Positions 25,514 through 36,245 of a stretch of 64,000 nt of DNA are shown in pieces. Origin of the DNA: Karstenula rhodostoma CBS 690.94. Lineage: Eukaryota > Ascomycota > Dothideomycetes > Pleosporales > Didymosphaeriaceae. The stretch covers positions 672,513 to 736,512 of the forward strand of contig MU001497.1 of the NCBI GenBank assembly GCA_010093485.1, given 5' to 3'. Every line of letters starts with the position of its first letter. Positions within the stretch are counted from its first letter, which is position 1. Position numbers and translations under genes: made by a program. The notes beneath the pieces are model-generated. The model saw nothing but the letters and a program-made list of their open reading frames with translations, was not told the DNA's origin and did no database searches.

Positions 25514-26617
25514 CTAGTTCTTCTTCGCCTTCTTCTTAGGCGGCCCGCTGGCCTCCACATCGATGCCCAGCTTCTCGACGAGGTCAGTCCATTCGACAGT
25601 AGGAATGCCCTGGTCGGCAATCTTGTTCAGTTTGTCGGGACCTGCGTTAGCTCCCAGGACAACAAGCTCGACAGACTTGTTCAGCGTCTTCGCAAACTTT
25701 GCCCCAACACCCTCGAGAATCTTCTGTGCTGCACTACGGGTGAGACCATCGAGTTCACCCGTGATGATCAGCGTCTTCCCGTCAATAGAATCCGGAGCGT
25801 CGCCCGCCTCAACGTTCGCGACTTTCTTCTCAGGAGCAAGCTCAAGACCAAGCTTCTCCGCGACCTCCTTCCACTCGATGGTCTCCGCACCGAGGTCCTT
25901 GATCTTGGCGAGCTTATCGGGACCTGGGTTTTGCCCGAGGACAACGAGCTCGACCTTCTTGTTAAGCGACTTCTCGAAGATGGCGCCTTCTTTCTCTAGA
26001 ATAGCCTGGGCGTCTTTGCGATCGTGTCCTGTAATGGTCCCGGTGATGATCACGTGTTTGCCTGAAAGAAAGTCGTCGCCAGAGCCGCTAGCTGCGGGTT
26101 TGGCTGCTGGTGCTGGGTCGGCTTTGGCCTTTGTGTTGGCTTTGGTTTTTGGCGCGGCTTTTTCTTTGGGGGCGGCTTTCTCTTTGGGAGCGGCCTTCTT
26201 CTTGGGCTTGGGCTATGCAAGAGTCAGAATATCCGCATTTGTATGAACATAGAGTCCATCAGGCTATCGTCTCACCTCCTCAGGCTCGTCCATCTCCTCA
26301 TCTTCGTCGTCCTCGCCATCATCGGCCGGAGCAGCGCCACCCTCTCCTTTGATTTCCTCGATCAGCTCTTCCCAGTCTTTCGTCTCGATGCCTAGCTTTT
26401 CAATCTTCTCCAACTTCTGGGGGCCAGCATCTGCACCGAGAACGACAAGCGTGACCTTCTTGTTCAAGCTCTTCTCGATGGTCGCGCCCGCATTGATGAG
26501 AATCTGCTCGGCCTCTTTGCGCTTGAAACCCTCAATCTCGCCGGTGATGATGCACTTTTCGTCGCTGAGGGCGTCAGGGCGGACGGAGATGGACGGCGCA
26601 GCCTTTTTGGGGGCCAT
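25514..26617 (-). CDS. Triple-BRCT nuclear protein
   Basis: Two exons, complement(25514-26212, 26276-26617), with a 63-bp GTGAGA...TAG intron, give 346 residues. There are three BRCT domains of the RFC1/DNA-ligase (LigA) subtype at about residues 20-90, 164-237 and 257-330, each with the pattern (I)ITGxxxGxxRxxAxxI, SLNKxV.LVVLGxxxGPxKLxKI. The spacers are an acidic stretch (98-114) and an Ala/Lys/Pro-rich linker (115-150). The C-terminus PKKKAKKN looks like a nuclear localisation signal. BRCT domains bind phosphopeptides or DNA ends, and this subtype binds 5'-phosphate DNA in RFC1. No ligase or clamp-loader domain is present, so a DNA-end or chromatin adaptor role is inference. The start is the first ATG of the frame. 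The gene lies 0.6 kb from the RIP block. Confidence 0.85.
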
Positions 26618-27409
26618 TTTGCGATTATATGTAACTGAAACAGATTTCGAACAAGTGAGAAGAGCAAGGCACGCGGAGAAATGCAGACGTGGAAGTTACG
26701 GATGATTGGAGTGGAAGAAGATGGAGGGAGATGGGTTGGGGCAGTGAGGGCCGTTGCGGGCTTTTGTACGTGTTTGAGGCGACCTGTCTCGCCGCACGTC
26801 AGCTCATCTACTAAACGAAAGGAGCCCGGCCAGGCAACGACCGCGCTACCACGTGTTTTCGCGCGAAGAAGCCTGGAAATGGGTGCGCACGACTGAGTCG
26901 CTGCCTGAATTTGGTCAGGCAGCAGAGCGCTGGCGGGAGAGATGGATTTGCCATCGTGTATGAAGAGGCAAGCCGCATCCAGACTTCACTCGCTATCGGA
27001 CGCGCACCGGGAGACAGGCATATGCATACGACGTCCAATACAGATCGCATGCACCCGTAAACAAGGTTACTGTGCCGCAAAACCGCAGAAATTGCTGGGG
27101 TCCATGTTACGGCAAACAATAATGTCCTGCCAACGGGCAACGGCGCGTGTGCTGTGAGGCTGCCAAGAACGCGGCCACGCCAAAACAATGCCGTTGCTCT
27201 CGCCTCGCTCACCGCTCGACGCCGGTAAGCGCTGGAAAAAGCATACAAACGCACGGCAATGCACCCGATGAGCACTTCGTCGCCTTCCTCGGCCATCCGA
27301 ACTGGCACGTCTATCCGCATCGCCGAGCCCTAGAGCCCCGCGCAGCCGATACATTGCACGACGACTGCATCCAGCAACGGGCCGAGCTCTCACAGAAACC
27401 CGCGCCTGA
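26618..27409. other. Intergenic region
   Basis: This holds the promoter of the triple-BRCT gene (minus strand) and whatever preceded the thioesterase pseudogene. Several open frames overlap here on both strands, but none has recognisable motifs and I regard none as coding. Confidence 0.6.
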
Positions 27410-27814
27410 CTCCCACACCGTCACTACATCGATATCGCTGTTAATTACGGAAAGGGTCTCACAGGCTACCAAACCATCTGTCACGGCGGTGCGGCCACGA
27501 GCATGAGGGACAAAAGTCTGATTAACATAGTATTCGCCACTCAGCTCGCAGATGAGACCTGGAGTAAATCGATGGAACATGGGGAGTCCTTACGGTCGGC
27601 GATGAAGGGCGTCTTTGTGCCGCCGACACAAGTGAATTTCAATATCTTGAAGCCGGTGCCTGGTGTAGGTGCGGTGGGCGTGCACTGTACGTTGGTCGAG
27701 CGCAAGGACAACACGATGGGGATTAATGCCGTTATGAAGGACGGCCAGGGAACGCCGCTTGTGCAGGCCTAGTCGCTATGGATACACTTGGGCAAGGGAG
27801 AAGCTATGACATGA
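27410..27814 (+). pseudogene. PaaI-type hotdog thioesterase, broken
   Basis: A + frame carries the fold and motifs of fungal PaaI-like (4HBT) acyl-CoA thioesterases: GKGLTGYxxxCHGG with the HGG active-site turn at about 27,470, then a strand-rich FNILKPVPGVGAVGV segment and MKDGQGTPLVQA. The frame is closed by TGA at 27,407-27,409 just upstream of the motif, with no ATG before it. The only ATG (27,503) would omit HGG. At the 3' end TAG (27,770-27,772) falls where homologues read ADGxWVR, and the frame continues as SLWIHLGKG to TGA at 27,812. An unrecognised intron could rescue the 5' stop but not the 3' one, so I call it a pseudogene. Confidence 0.6.
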
Positions 27815-28108
27815 AGACTAACGAAGAGAACCAGCTATAACAGAGATATACATTGTTCATCTACTACCGACCAGTTTTGGGGAACATTGTGCGCCATGCT
27901 ACAAAACCATTGTTGAGTTTTCGACACTCTACGTCCACAAAGTGAATAGCAACAGGAAAGAAAGACATTCAGCCTCCCTACATAAACGCCTTCCCCGCGC
28001 TGTTCTTGCCATTTGCTCAACCCAACGCGCAGACCCCAATATCTCCCCAGGTACGAGGAGCTTCTACCACCAGGTCTCCGCGTTAAGCACCAACCACGCC
28101 CTCGCACA

Positions 28109-28912
28109 ATGACTTCAACTGGTCATCCGCAACCCCTGCACTCATCTCCGCCGGGAATCTTTGCCACTGCGCCGCTTCCTCATGCTCTAACTACTTCACA
28201 GGCGCGTATCCTCTCCCCCATAATCGCCATCCCCGACCACTCGCCGCTTACAACGTCCCTGACTCCGTCTGAACTCCAAGAGCTCCTGCCGACCCTGCAT
28301 ATTTACATCGACCCTTCCTTCCCAGCCATGGCGCTCCTCCCCGCCGCAAGTGTAAGTCACGCGGGTCTAGAAAAAGCTTTGCGCTGGCGTGAAGCTGACG
28401 GTGAGACCTATACAGGCATGCAGAGCAGCCTGCTCGAAATCATCAAGATGTACCAGGCTCTTGCGTTCCTAGGGAACAAGTCGACCAGCCACACCCTGCA
28501 GCCGCTTGAACGCATTATCCGCACTCAGTTTGGAGAGGGCTTTCTCTTTGAAGAGTGCCAGCGTCTGTGGGCGCTGCGGCACTTACCGTTCACGGAGAAG
28601 TGGATCGATTTGATGATCCGGTGGTTGGCGACTGACTTTGAGACTATGGACGCAGATGGGACTGCGGAGTGTCTTTTCGAAGGGCGGTTAGAGGCAGACG
28701 AGGAACTGCGGATTAGGCATGCGGAGCTGCTTTCTATATTCGAGTGGATTGATGGGGATGAGGAGCTGCGGCAGCGCTGGAAGTGTATGCAGGCTAGGAT
28801 GACGCTGGAAGCGAAGCGTGCGCGGCGGATTGCGAAGATGATTAGGGGGAGGCGCGGGAGGTCGAGGGCGGATGGAAAGTTCTGCCAGCGCTTGGAGTCG
28901 GTGCCTGAGTAG
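28109..28912 (+). CDS. Uncharacterised acidic protein
   Basis: A single exon encodes 267 residues from the first ATG at 28,109 (the frame stays open upstream to a TTG but has no ATG). I do not recognise the family. The N-terminal 40 residues are Pro/Ser/Thr-rich. Residues 105-200 are predicted helical with a pattern (LLEIIKMYQALAFLGNK) loosely like the region C-terminal to BTB domains in fungal BTB proteins, but no BTB fold can be shown. The C-terminus is highly basic (RARRIAKMIRGRRGRSR), which could be a nuclear or nucleic-acid-binding tail. No signal peptide or membrane segment. It is upstream of, and co-oriented with, the 673-residue protein. Confidence 0.65.
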   Translation: MTSTGHPQPLHSSPPGIFATAPLPHALTTSQARILSPIIAIPDHSPLTTSLTPSELQELLPTLHIYIDPSFPAMALLPAASVSHAGLEKALRWREADGETYTGMQSSLLEIIKMYQALAFLGNKSTSHTLQPLERIIRTQFGEGFLFEECQRLWALRHLPFTEKWIDLMIRWLATDFETMDADGTAECLFEGRLEADEELRIRHAELLSIFEWIDGDEELRQRWKCMQARMTLEAKRARRIAKMIRGRRGRSRADGKFCQRLESVPE

Positions 28913-30099
28913 GTGGCTTGCTGACTGAGTCTTTGGGGGATCTGCCACGTGCTTTATCTAGTCCTGTTCCTTAGCGTTGTTGTGCGGAGTCACGCATTGG
29001 TTGTTGGTGTTCCTCAGTAACTACCCTGCTGGTCAGGTCTATGGCAATCTTGGAGTCGTGAAACTTTTTGTGCTAGCGTTAAGCGTGATGTTAAGGTTTC
29101 TATTATGGATATTGAAATCATCGATTGCTATCTTGGTCTTCTGCATTACTGATTCGGAGTGTTCCGAATAAGTTCTGATGTACTTTGGGTCGTCAAGATC
29201 TGTTACTAATTGCGCAGCGCTACAAAGTTGACTTTCAAATATAACTCTAAGTACCCGCAAATATACATACATCTTTCGTTTTGCTCAACGATCACGTTAG
29301 AATATCTGAAATAGATTAAACGTACTGTTGGAACATTGTACATCTGTCAAGAGCTAGTGTACGCCACATGTTTCTTTCATCCGCAATACTGGAGGGAAAG
29401 GCGTACTTGACCAGTTCGCGCATTGGAAACTCCGAGGACACGAGGCCTTAGTAAGTGCAGCGTGCGCGCTTTCCGCGAAACAGTACCCCTCATTAGAGCC
29501 CTCCGCGGCGTTCTATCTAGATCTTGCCGCACATCTTTGTCTGCGAAGCTACCTGTTGCTGAAGGAGGTATGTCTCTTGCCGATCACTCACAGCAAGCCA
29601 CATCAAGCCACAATCGCCGACCGCGACCGAACTCCTGGAAATTCCATATGATCTAGAGCGCGATGTTTCGGCGAGCTGTCAAGGGAGCGGTTGGGCGCCT
29701 GTGTGTAACAATACTTGCCTTGATACGGATGTACATAACGGAAGCGAGAGCGCTTTCCTTTGTCTCAGTAACGAGTTTATGCTCCCACGGGAGCTACTCC
29801 GGTGTAAACCTTGCACCCTAATCTGACTAAGGTCAGGAATGGATTCTGTCAGGACCCCAAGATCCAACAGCTTGGATCAAATAGTCTGCACTTCGGATGG
29901 AGCGAGCGTTTCGGCAACAGCGAGGAATCCAGAATGAAGCGCGGGTTTAAAGTACGAGGCACAGGACGAGCGGGTCCAGGTGCACCATCTTGTTACACGA
30001 CAGTGCTGCTGATTCACTCGCACAAACACACTCGAAAACCATCGAGTTCCCTGTTTTGCAAAAGCATAGCACCCAGGGCGCAGGAGTACGCTTTTCACA
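28913..30099. other. Intergenic region, nothing recognised
   Basis: This is 1.19 kb of non-coding DNA between two + strand genes. Its right part should hold the promoter and 5' UTR of the 30,100 gene. No RNA gene or repeat was found. Confidence 0.6.
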
Positions 30100-32121
30100 A
30101 TGGCGATTCATCGAAGAAGTGAAGGCTCGGTCAATAGCAAAAAGCAAACGAGAGGAAAGCATACCGCGCTTACAAAGAGACCGTCCATCGCGCAGAGTCA
30201 CTCGGACCCAACGCCGACAAGGGTATCAGAGCGGAAGAAAGCCTCGCGGGAGGATTATGCGGACTTCCGAGACACCGCCCTCGAGCCAGCTTTTCTCACC
30301 TTCATGCATACAAACGCATATCTTCACCCACACTCGTTCAGCACAATTCATCACTCACCGTCGTCTTCGAGACCCTCGTCAAGACCCCCTTCGCCTTTCG
30401 GCAGTTCTCGACCGAGTCGACCAAGCCTTGCATCATCGTTGACTTCTGCCACCATTTCGGTTGACATACCGCCAGAAAGGAAAGATAGCGAGCATTCGAC
30501 AAGACGCCCCTCGTTGTGTCCGTCAGTGAAAGCTCGTTTGCGATCGTTGTCAAGCTCTTATAGAGCCGTGCGACCATTGATCCATCCATCAGAATTCCAG
30601 AACGATCCCGAACAGCCCGAGAAACACTTCATCGATTCGATAGGAATGGTCATCCCTGGGGTCTGTAATCGTCCTCGCTGCGAACATCCCAGAGCTCACT
30701 TCATCTCACATTGGAGACTGTGTGAGCCAATTGAGTACACTACAGCCATAGCAGATCATGGGATAACCTACGCTGATTACTCTCGGTTAATCAGCGCATT
30801 GGCAAACGCACTTGACAAAACACCTAGCGAGCCAAAGAGAAGGGAGCGCGATGCTTCACGGTGGCCAATCCCGCGAAGGAAAATCTTGAACACAGATAGC
30901 TCACCCGACCAGGAAGGGCAGAGTAGGTCGTCATCGTTACGGCGCCGGAGTGTCTTTGGCGTGGAATTGGAAGGCCAACACGCAAGGGACAAACAGCAAG
31001 CGGAAGACCTGAACAGACTTTTGGAGCAGATCACCTGGCACTGGCAGCGAAGAGGGCTCCCAGTGGTAGTTTGCGTCGGCTCTTTCTCTCTCTTCACGCC
31101 GAACAGAATCTCGCAAGCGTTTGTTCAGATCCTACACGTCCCGCTCGAGCCTCAACCGGAAAGAGCATACGAACCACGAGACGCGGCCCGGTTGTCATTC
31201 ATCGACCCCTTCGCTGTTGCTAGATCAGAAGAATGCAGTGTCTCCCGCCCACGGCCCATTGCGAAGCGGAGAAGTGTGTCGCCTCAATCTACGATATCAA
31301 ACTGTTCGCATCTATACCACCACCAACAACTCCAGTTCCGTGACCGGGCAAGACCGTGGCCTCTCTGGCCTAATTCAATCCCATCGCGGAAACGACAGCA
31401 GATGAGCACCGATGCGGACCGCTACGGCGCAGATCCATACTTTCGAGCCTGGATGCGGGCGGATATCAACTCGCGAACGAAGTGTACTTCGTACACCAAG
31501 TACATGATCGAAAAGGAGAACAATCCATTCATCAACACACGCTTAGATTACGTCGTTCCTCCATCAAGAGGGTCGTTGCTGTCGAGTCTACTCGGGATGA
31601 GATCGAAGGAGAAGTCTCCAGGTAGCGCGAACAAGAAGTACTACGAGCACAACAGAAGATTGGAGTGTCGCAAGACAATCGAGAACGGCTCGCGGCTGCG
31701 TATCGTGAGTTTTGGTTTCCGGAACCCCCTACATCCACCACACACCGCGGAAATGGATGCGCTCGGTCTAACACGCGATAAGTATGACACCATCTTACGC
31801 AACATCGAAGATATTCGACACAATGCCAAGCCTGCTTACTACTCCACGTTCCTTACCCCGTGGAATAAGATACGCGGTCGAAACACAGTCGACGCATTGA
31901 ATAAAGTCAGCGAATACATCCGCCAGATAAATGGTGAAGGTCGGCGTGTAGTCTGGACCATCGAGAAGATCCCAGGTGTCAATGAACGAGGGATGAATTG
32001 CGACATGCTGAAGGATTGGGAGATTAGTGCGTGGAACGGTGAAGATCCTCTGGAGCTTTTGATCCAGTTGGAGAAGTGGGGCATCATTGAAAAGAGGTTG
32101 AACCTCGAGGACGATGAATGA
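30100..32121 (+). CDS. Uncharacterised 673-residue protein
   Basis: One uninterrupted exon with ATG in good context (CACAATGGC). I do not recognise a family. Residues 80-125 are Ser/Pro/Arg-rich and look disordered. Residues 185-260 contain a Cys/His cluster (VCNRPRCEHPRAHFISHWRLC) that could bind a metal, though this is only a suggestion from spacing. The C-terminal third (about 440-660) is more ordered, with conserved-looking aromatic and charged segments (ADPYFRAWMRADINSRTKC; RRVVWTIEKIPGV). No signal peptide or membrane segment. The length of the open frame and the composition argue for a real gene. Confidence 0.7.
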   Translation: MAIHRRSEGSVNSKKQTRGKHTALTKRPSIAQSHSDPTPTRVSERKKASREDYADFRDTALEPAFLTFMHTNAYLHPHSFSTIHHSPSSSRPSSRPPSPFGSSRPSRPSLASSLTSATISVDIPPERKDSEHSTRRPSLCPSVKARLRSLSSSYRAVRPLIHPSEFQNDPEQPEKHFIDSIGMVIPGVCNRPRCEHPRAHFISHWRLCEPIEYTTAIADHGITYADYSRLISALANALDKTPSEPKRRERDASRWPIPRRKILNTDSSPDQEGQSRSSSLRRRSVFGVELEGQHARDKQQAEDLNRLLEQITWHWQRRGLPVVVCVGSFSLFTPNRISQAFVQILHVPLEPQPERAYEPRDAARLSFIDPFAVARSEECSVSRPRPIAKRRSVSPQSTISNCSHLYHHQQLQFRDRARPWPLWPNSIPSRKRQQMSTDADRYGADPYFRAWMRADINSRTKCTSYTKYMIEKENNPFINTRLDYVVPPSRGSLLSSLLGMRSKEKSPGSANKKYYEHNRRLECRKTIENGSRLRIVSFGFRNPLHPPHTAEMDALGLTRDKYDTILRNIEDIRHNAKPAYYSTFLTPWNKIRGRNTVDALNKVSEYIRQINGEGRRVVWTIEKIPGVNERGMNCDMLKDWEISAWNGEDPLELLIQLEKWGIIEKRLNLEDDE

Positions 32122-33194
32122 TGTGAGATCTAGATGGTTGAGTCAGCGATCGCAAGTGCGAACCCAAACATCCAAACAACCTCCCGCGGGCCTTACAAGC
32201 AGGCTTCATTTGTTATCGTTGCAAGCTATCCTCCGAAATGTGAGAACCATTTCAAGCATCCTGCCACGCTTGCGTACTTGAGGGGGCTCCAGTTGTGATC
32301 GGAGCGAGTTATCCTCTATGATATTACGACCGTTCCAAATATTGTGCCACGAAACTAATGCAACAAAGGCTTTGTTTGTGATCGGTTCCAGTTTCGTCCG
32401 TGATGCTACGGTTGGGCCTGTCTCAATCGGTGTAGACACAATGCATGATTGTCGGAGATCGATGAGTTGCGAGCTGTTTGTCCGCGTATCATTGTACAGA
32501 CCTTTTCGCATAAATCAAGGAGTGATGTAGTGTAGCGTTTCGACATCGACAAAATCAACACCCCGTAAAGTAATGGTGAAAGAGATCGTGCGGAAAGTTC
32601 AGTGTATTGGTGAGCAGGCGGAGGTCTTCCGCGCTAGGTTAGTCATGCGCTAATGCCACATTGGTCAAGTTCGTTACATTCTCCCGCATCAACTCCTTCT
32701 TATACACGAGCCCCAACCTCAATGTTCCGTAGCGTGCAAATCACCGGGGGAATCCTCTGGGTGGGTCAGACCCAGTCACAGAGCAGCTTGTACTGAATTG
32801 GCACGAACCGGGGATCTCAGCCAATAGAGTCTTTACGAATCGAATGCCTAAAAGGGCTAGCCTTTGTCGGTGGTTTATTGGGCCGTGAGCAGCCCCAAAC
32901 AGCCTTGCGGCAATTAGGTCCAGGATTGATTTTGTGCGGAACTACGAAGAGAATTTCTCAGCATGGTTTCATTGTTGGAGGGTTGATATGTGATGAAGGG
33001 CCGAATGTTGACCATGTGGGGCCTTGCAGCACTTGCGTGATCCTACACACTAATGGTGTACACTATCACCAGTGCTTCCAGTGGGTATAAGAAGGGACAT
33101 CTTCCTCCAGATTGAGCAGCATCAACATCAATTACTTCCCACGAGCTCTCTACTGCCTTCAAACCATCTTCAAACTCATCTTTGGATCTCCAAT
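32122..33194. other. Intergenic region with NmrA-like promoter
   Basis: A TATAAG (about 33,086) lies 110 bp before the reductase start, and a CCAAT (about 32,820) further up. The remainder, including 32,200-32,560, shows no gene. Confidence 0.55.
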
Positions 33195-34254
33195 ATGTCT
33201 ATCAAGAACGTTGTCATCATTGGGGTAAGTCCACTCAATGCCCCGCACACTTCTTTCCCTTGCTAACTCCACCAGGCCGGTGGAAACCTGGGACCTTCAG
33301 TCCTAGATGCTTTCCTCAAAAGCTCTTCTTTCAATGTGACAGTGCTCAGCCGTCAGTATACCCTCGAAGACAAAGTTTGGCCCATGACTAACGTCCTTGC
33401 AGGCGAGGGATCGGACAAGACCTTTCCCGACAACGTCAAAGTTGTGCGCGCGAACTTTGACTCTTTTGACTCTCTCAAATCTGCTTTCCAGGGTCAGGAT
33501 GCGATTGTCTCTCTCATCGCATCTCACGTATTGGCCAGCCAGACTCAGCTCATCGATGCGGCCATTGCTGCAGGCGTTAAGCGCTATATCCCTTCTGATT
33601 TCGGGTCCAACACCGCTGATCCGCGTACCTTGGAAGCGGTCCCGCTCTTCAAGAGCAAAACTGATGTCCAAGACTATCTCAAGAGCAAGGAAAATGAGAT
33701 TAGCCGGACTATCATTGTTACAGGCCCATTCTTCGGTGAGCGACCTGGATTCAAAGCTGTATTACCTGTATGCTAATCAATGTTCTCCAGACTGGGGCCT
33801 CAAGACCGGCTTCCTCGGCGTGAATGCTCAGACTAAGACAGTCGGACTCGTCGACCAGGGCACAGCTACATTCTCAACCACCAACCTCCGCCAAATCGGT
33901 ATTGCCACAGTCAAGGCTCTGGAGCGCGCCGAAGAGACAAAGAACAAGTTTGTGTACGTGTCGTCGTTCGAGACATCGCAGAAAGAGCTCCTGGAGAAGG
34001 CGGAGAAGCTCACAGGAGAGAAGTACAAGGTGGAGCACTTGGAATCGAAGCAGCTGCGAGAGGACGGTCTGAACAAGGTCAAAGCAGGTGATTTCTCAGG
34101 CTTCGTCCCTCTGCTCCAGGCGGCGGTCGCAGGAAAAGCGGGGCTGGGTGATCACAGGCCGTTCGGATTATGGAATGAGAAATTGGGATTGGAGAAGGAG
34201 GACTTTGACGAGTCTATCAAGGCTGGCTTGAGCGGGAAGAACTACGGACAGTAG
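33195..34254 (+). CDS. NmrA-like / isoflavone-reductase-type NAD(P)-binding protein
   Basis: Four exons, 33195-33224, 33276-33351, 33403-33735 and 33791-34254, encode 300 residues. The introns are 51, 51 and 55 bp, with CTAAC branch sites in the first two. The Rossmann glycine motif GAGGNLG is at residues 10-16. VTVLSRE and RYIPSDFG are hallmarks of the isoflavone reductase/PCBER-like subgroup of NmrA proteins (atypical short-chain dehydrogenases), and GPFFDWGLKTGF spans the last splice junction. Family members are NADPH-dependent reductases of aromatic metabolites or redox-sensing regulators, so the substrate cannot be named. Cytosolic, with no signal peptide. No biosynthetic neighbours suggest a pathway. 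Confidence 0.9.
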
Positions 34255-34810
34255 ATAACCAAGGAGCCATTCAGAGATGGGGCGTAACTTCCTAGCAAAC
34301 AATCTTGAACATCCAGTAGATTTCTATACCGTGAGGTTAAAAGCAATGCTATTTATCAGGTCTGTATATTGACCTCCGGATAGCTCGAGGAGGGACACAG
34401 CTGCTCTCCGAAACGTTCATGGATCGGAGGATTTGTCCGAAGCACATAGAACAATATTTACTGCATTTTATCGTCCACGATGGGATTATTATGCCCGATC
34501 ATTGACTGCGAGGGAATCTTGACGACCTTCGAATTGCTAAACGTCCGTATATGAAGACGAATGGCGTGATGAATCCTTCTCGTGCATTTCCCAGTGCCAA
34601 ATAATATTCACTCGCACCAGAACTTTTTTTCCGCATGAATCAAACGCCAGCGGCTCAAAATCACAATGGAAGTTATACCCCTCATCCGGAAGTAGCTTTG
34701 AGATTCGCTTACCTTATCGATACTAATCCCTGCAAAATTTTGTCTGCTACCCCACACACAAAACTCAGGCGTGTACAACGCAGACAAACAACCTAAATCC
34801 AATTCTCAAA
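34255..34810. other. Intergenic region, promoter of rmt2
   Basis: This is 556 bp between co-oriented genes, covering the reductase 3' UTR and the rmt2 promoter. No distinct motif was found. Confidence 0.5.
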
Positions 34811-36054
34811 ATGGCGGACCAAGTATCCGAGGAGGACGTCCTCCTTGCCAAGCGCATCATCTCCGCCGCAGAGCGCCACGACCTTTTAGCCCTCAAGGTC
34901 CTGCTCAAGGAAGGCTCAGCAAACGTCATGGACCCCACAGCAACAACCGCAACTTCACCACTCCACGCGGCGATCCTGTCATGCGGAGAAGCAAAGGATG
35001 GAAAAGAGGCCGGCGATGATGCTTACCAGACTGTTAATGTGTTGTTGCAAAATGGTGCCATCTGGAACGATCTGAACAAGGAAGATGAAACCCCCGGATG
35101 CGTTGCGCTACGCCTTGGCCAGAGGAAGATCTACGAAAACATTGTAGAAGCTGGTGTTCGCGCTGAGCTCTTATTTGCAAAGATGCAGGCGCTTGGTTTG
35201 GGAGACGACGATGAGGAGGAGGAGGTAGACGAGGAAGTCCTTGAGGAGCAGCCCGCTGTCAAGAAGCAGAAGGTTGACGAAGAGACCGCACAAGCTGTGA
35301 CGGAAGCAGTCGAAGAGCAAGTCTTGGACGACGTCAGCAAAGATAACAAGGCTTATCTGCGTTCCCAACTTAGATACAAGCCTGGGATCTTGCTGGACGA
35401 GAGCGACAATGCTGTGATGATGGACTGGGAAACCGAGATCATGCAGAGACACGCACAGACTCTCATTCCTAAGGCCGGGCTTAAGGTCATGAACGTAGGC
35501 CACGGAATGGGCATCGTCGACACGGCAATTCAGACACATGAGCCGGCAGAGCATCACATCATCGAGGGTCACCCGCAAGTGCACCAGCGATTGCGGGAGC
35601 AAGGCTGGTACGACAAGCCTAACGTCATCATCCATGAGGGCCGGTGGCAAGATATATTGCCGAAGCTGGTTGAGCAGGGTGTCGTGCTGGATGCGATATA
35701 CTACGATACATTCGCCGAGGACTACGCGGCGCTCAAGGAGTTCTTCTCCGAATATGTCGTTGCGCTTCTTGCACCTGAGGGCAAGTTCGGATGGTACAAT
35801 GGGCTCGGTGCAGACAGACAGGTCTGCTATGATGTGTACACCAAAGTAAGTTGTGCCTCGTGGAACTCTGCATATTGGAAGTTAACAGAACCCAGGTCTC
35901 GGAAATTGATCTTCACGAGGCGGGTTTCGACACTAAGTGGGAGGACATCAAGGTGCCTGCAGGTCTGCACGGCAGCAAGCAATGGGACGGCACGCGCCGG
36001 CCATACTGGACCATCGACCTGTACAAGCTGCCTGTTAACACTTTCGTGAAATGA
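34811..36054 (+). CDS. rmt2: Protein arginine N5-methyltransferase Rmt2
   Basis: Two exons, 34811-35845 and 35896-36054 (50-bp intron), encode 397 residues, typical for fungal Rmt2. It transfers methyl from S-adenosylmethionine to the delta nitrogen of arginine; in yeast the substrate is ribosomal protein L12. The N-terminal third has ankyrin-like repeats (LHAAIL... ETPGCVALRLGQ). An acidic linker (DDDEEEEVDEE, about residue 137) follows. The methyltransferase core has motif I NVGHGMGIVDTA near residue 227, an acidic residue at the end of strand 2 (IIEGHP), and IYYDTFAEDY near 298, all characteristic of the family. Cytosolic or nuclear. Start context is AAAATGGC. Confidence 0.95.
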
Positions 36055-36245
36055 GCGGGGCGACTTGATCTCGCAGATCGAAAAGATTAGAGGCTCAACG
36101 TTACGATACTTTGAGCGACGAACCAGGCTCTATAGGCCGCATTGGTCCTACGAGACAAAATAATATAACGAAAAACATTACGTCCACTTTGTACAGGTAC
36201 CTCTGCCATGTTTCCCCATACAACGAGCTAGAGCAAACACCCGTA

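Noticed and set aside
25563..26246. 227-codon open frame on the + strand
   Set aside because: It is antisense to the triple-BRCT gene and its Ser/Phe-rich translation is the mirror of that coding sequence.
27223..27456. Possible intron joining an upstream ATG (near 27,187) to the thioesterase HGG region
   Set aside because: Donor GTAAGC and acceptor CACAG are in phase, but the splice would delete the GKGLT segment that looks coding and would not repair the downstream stop.
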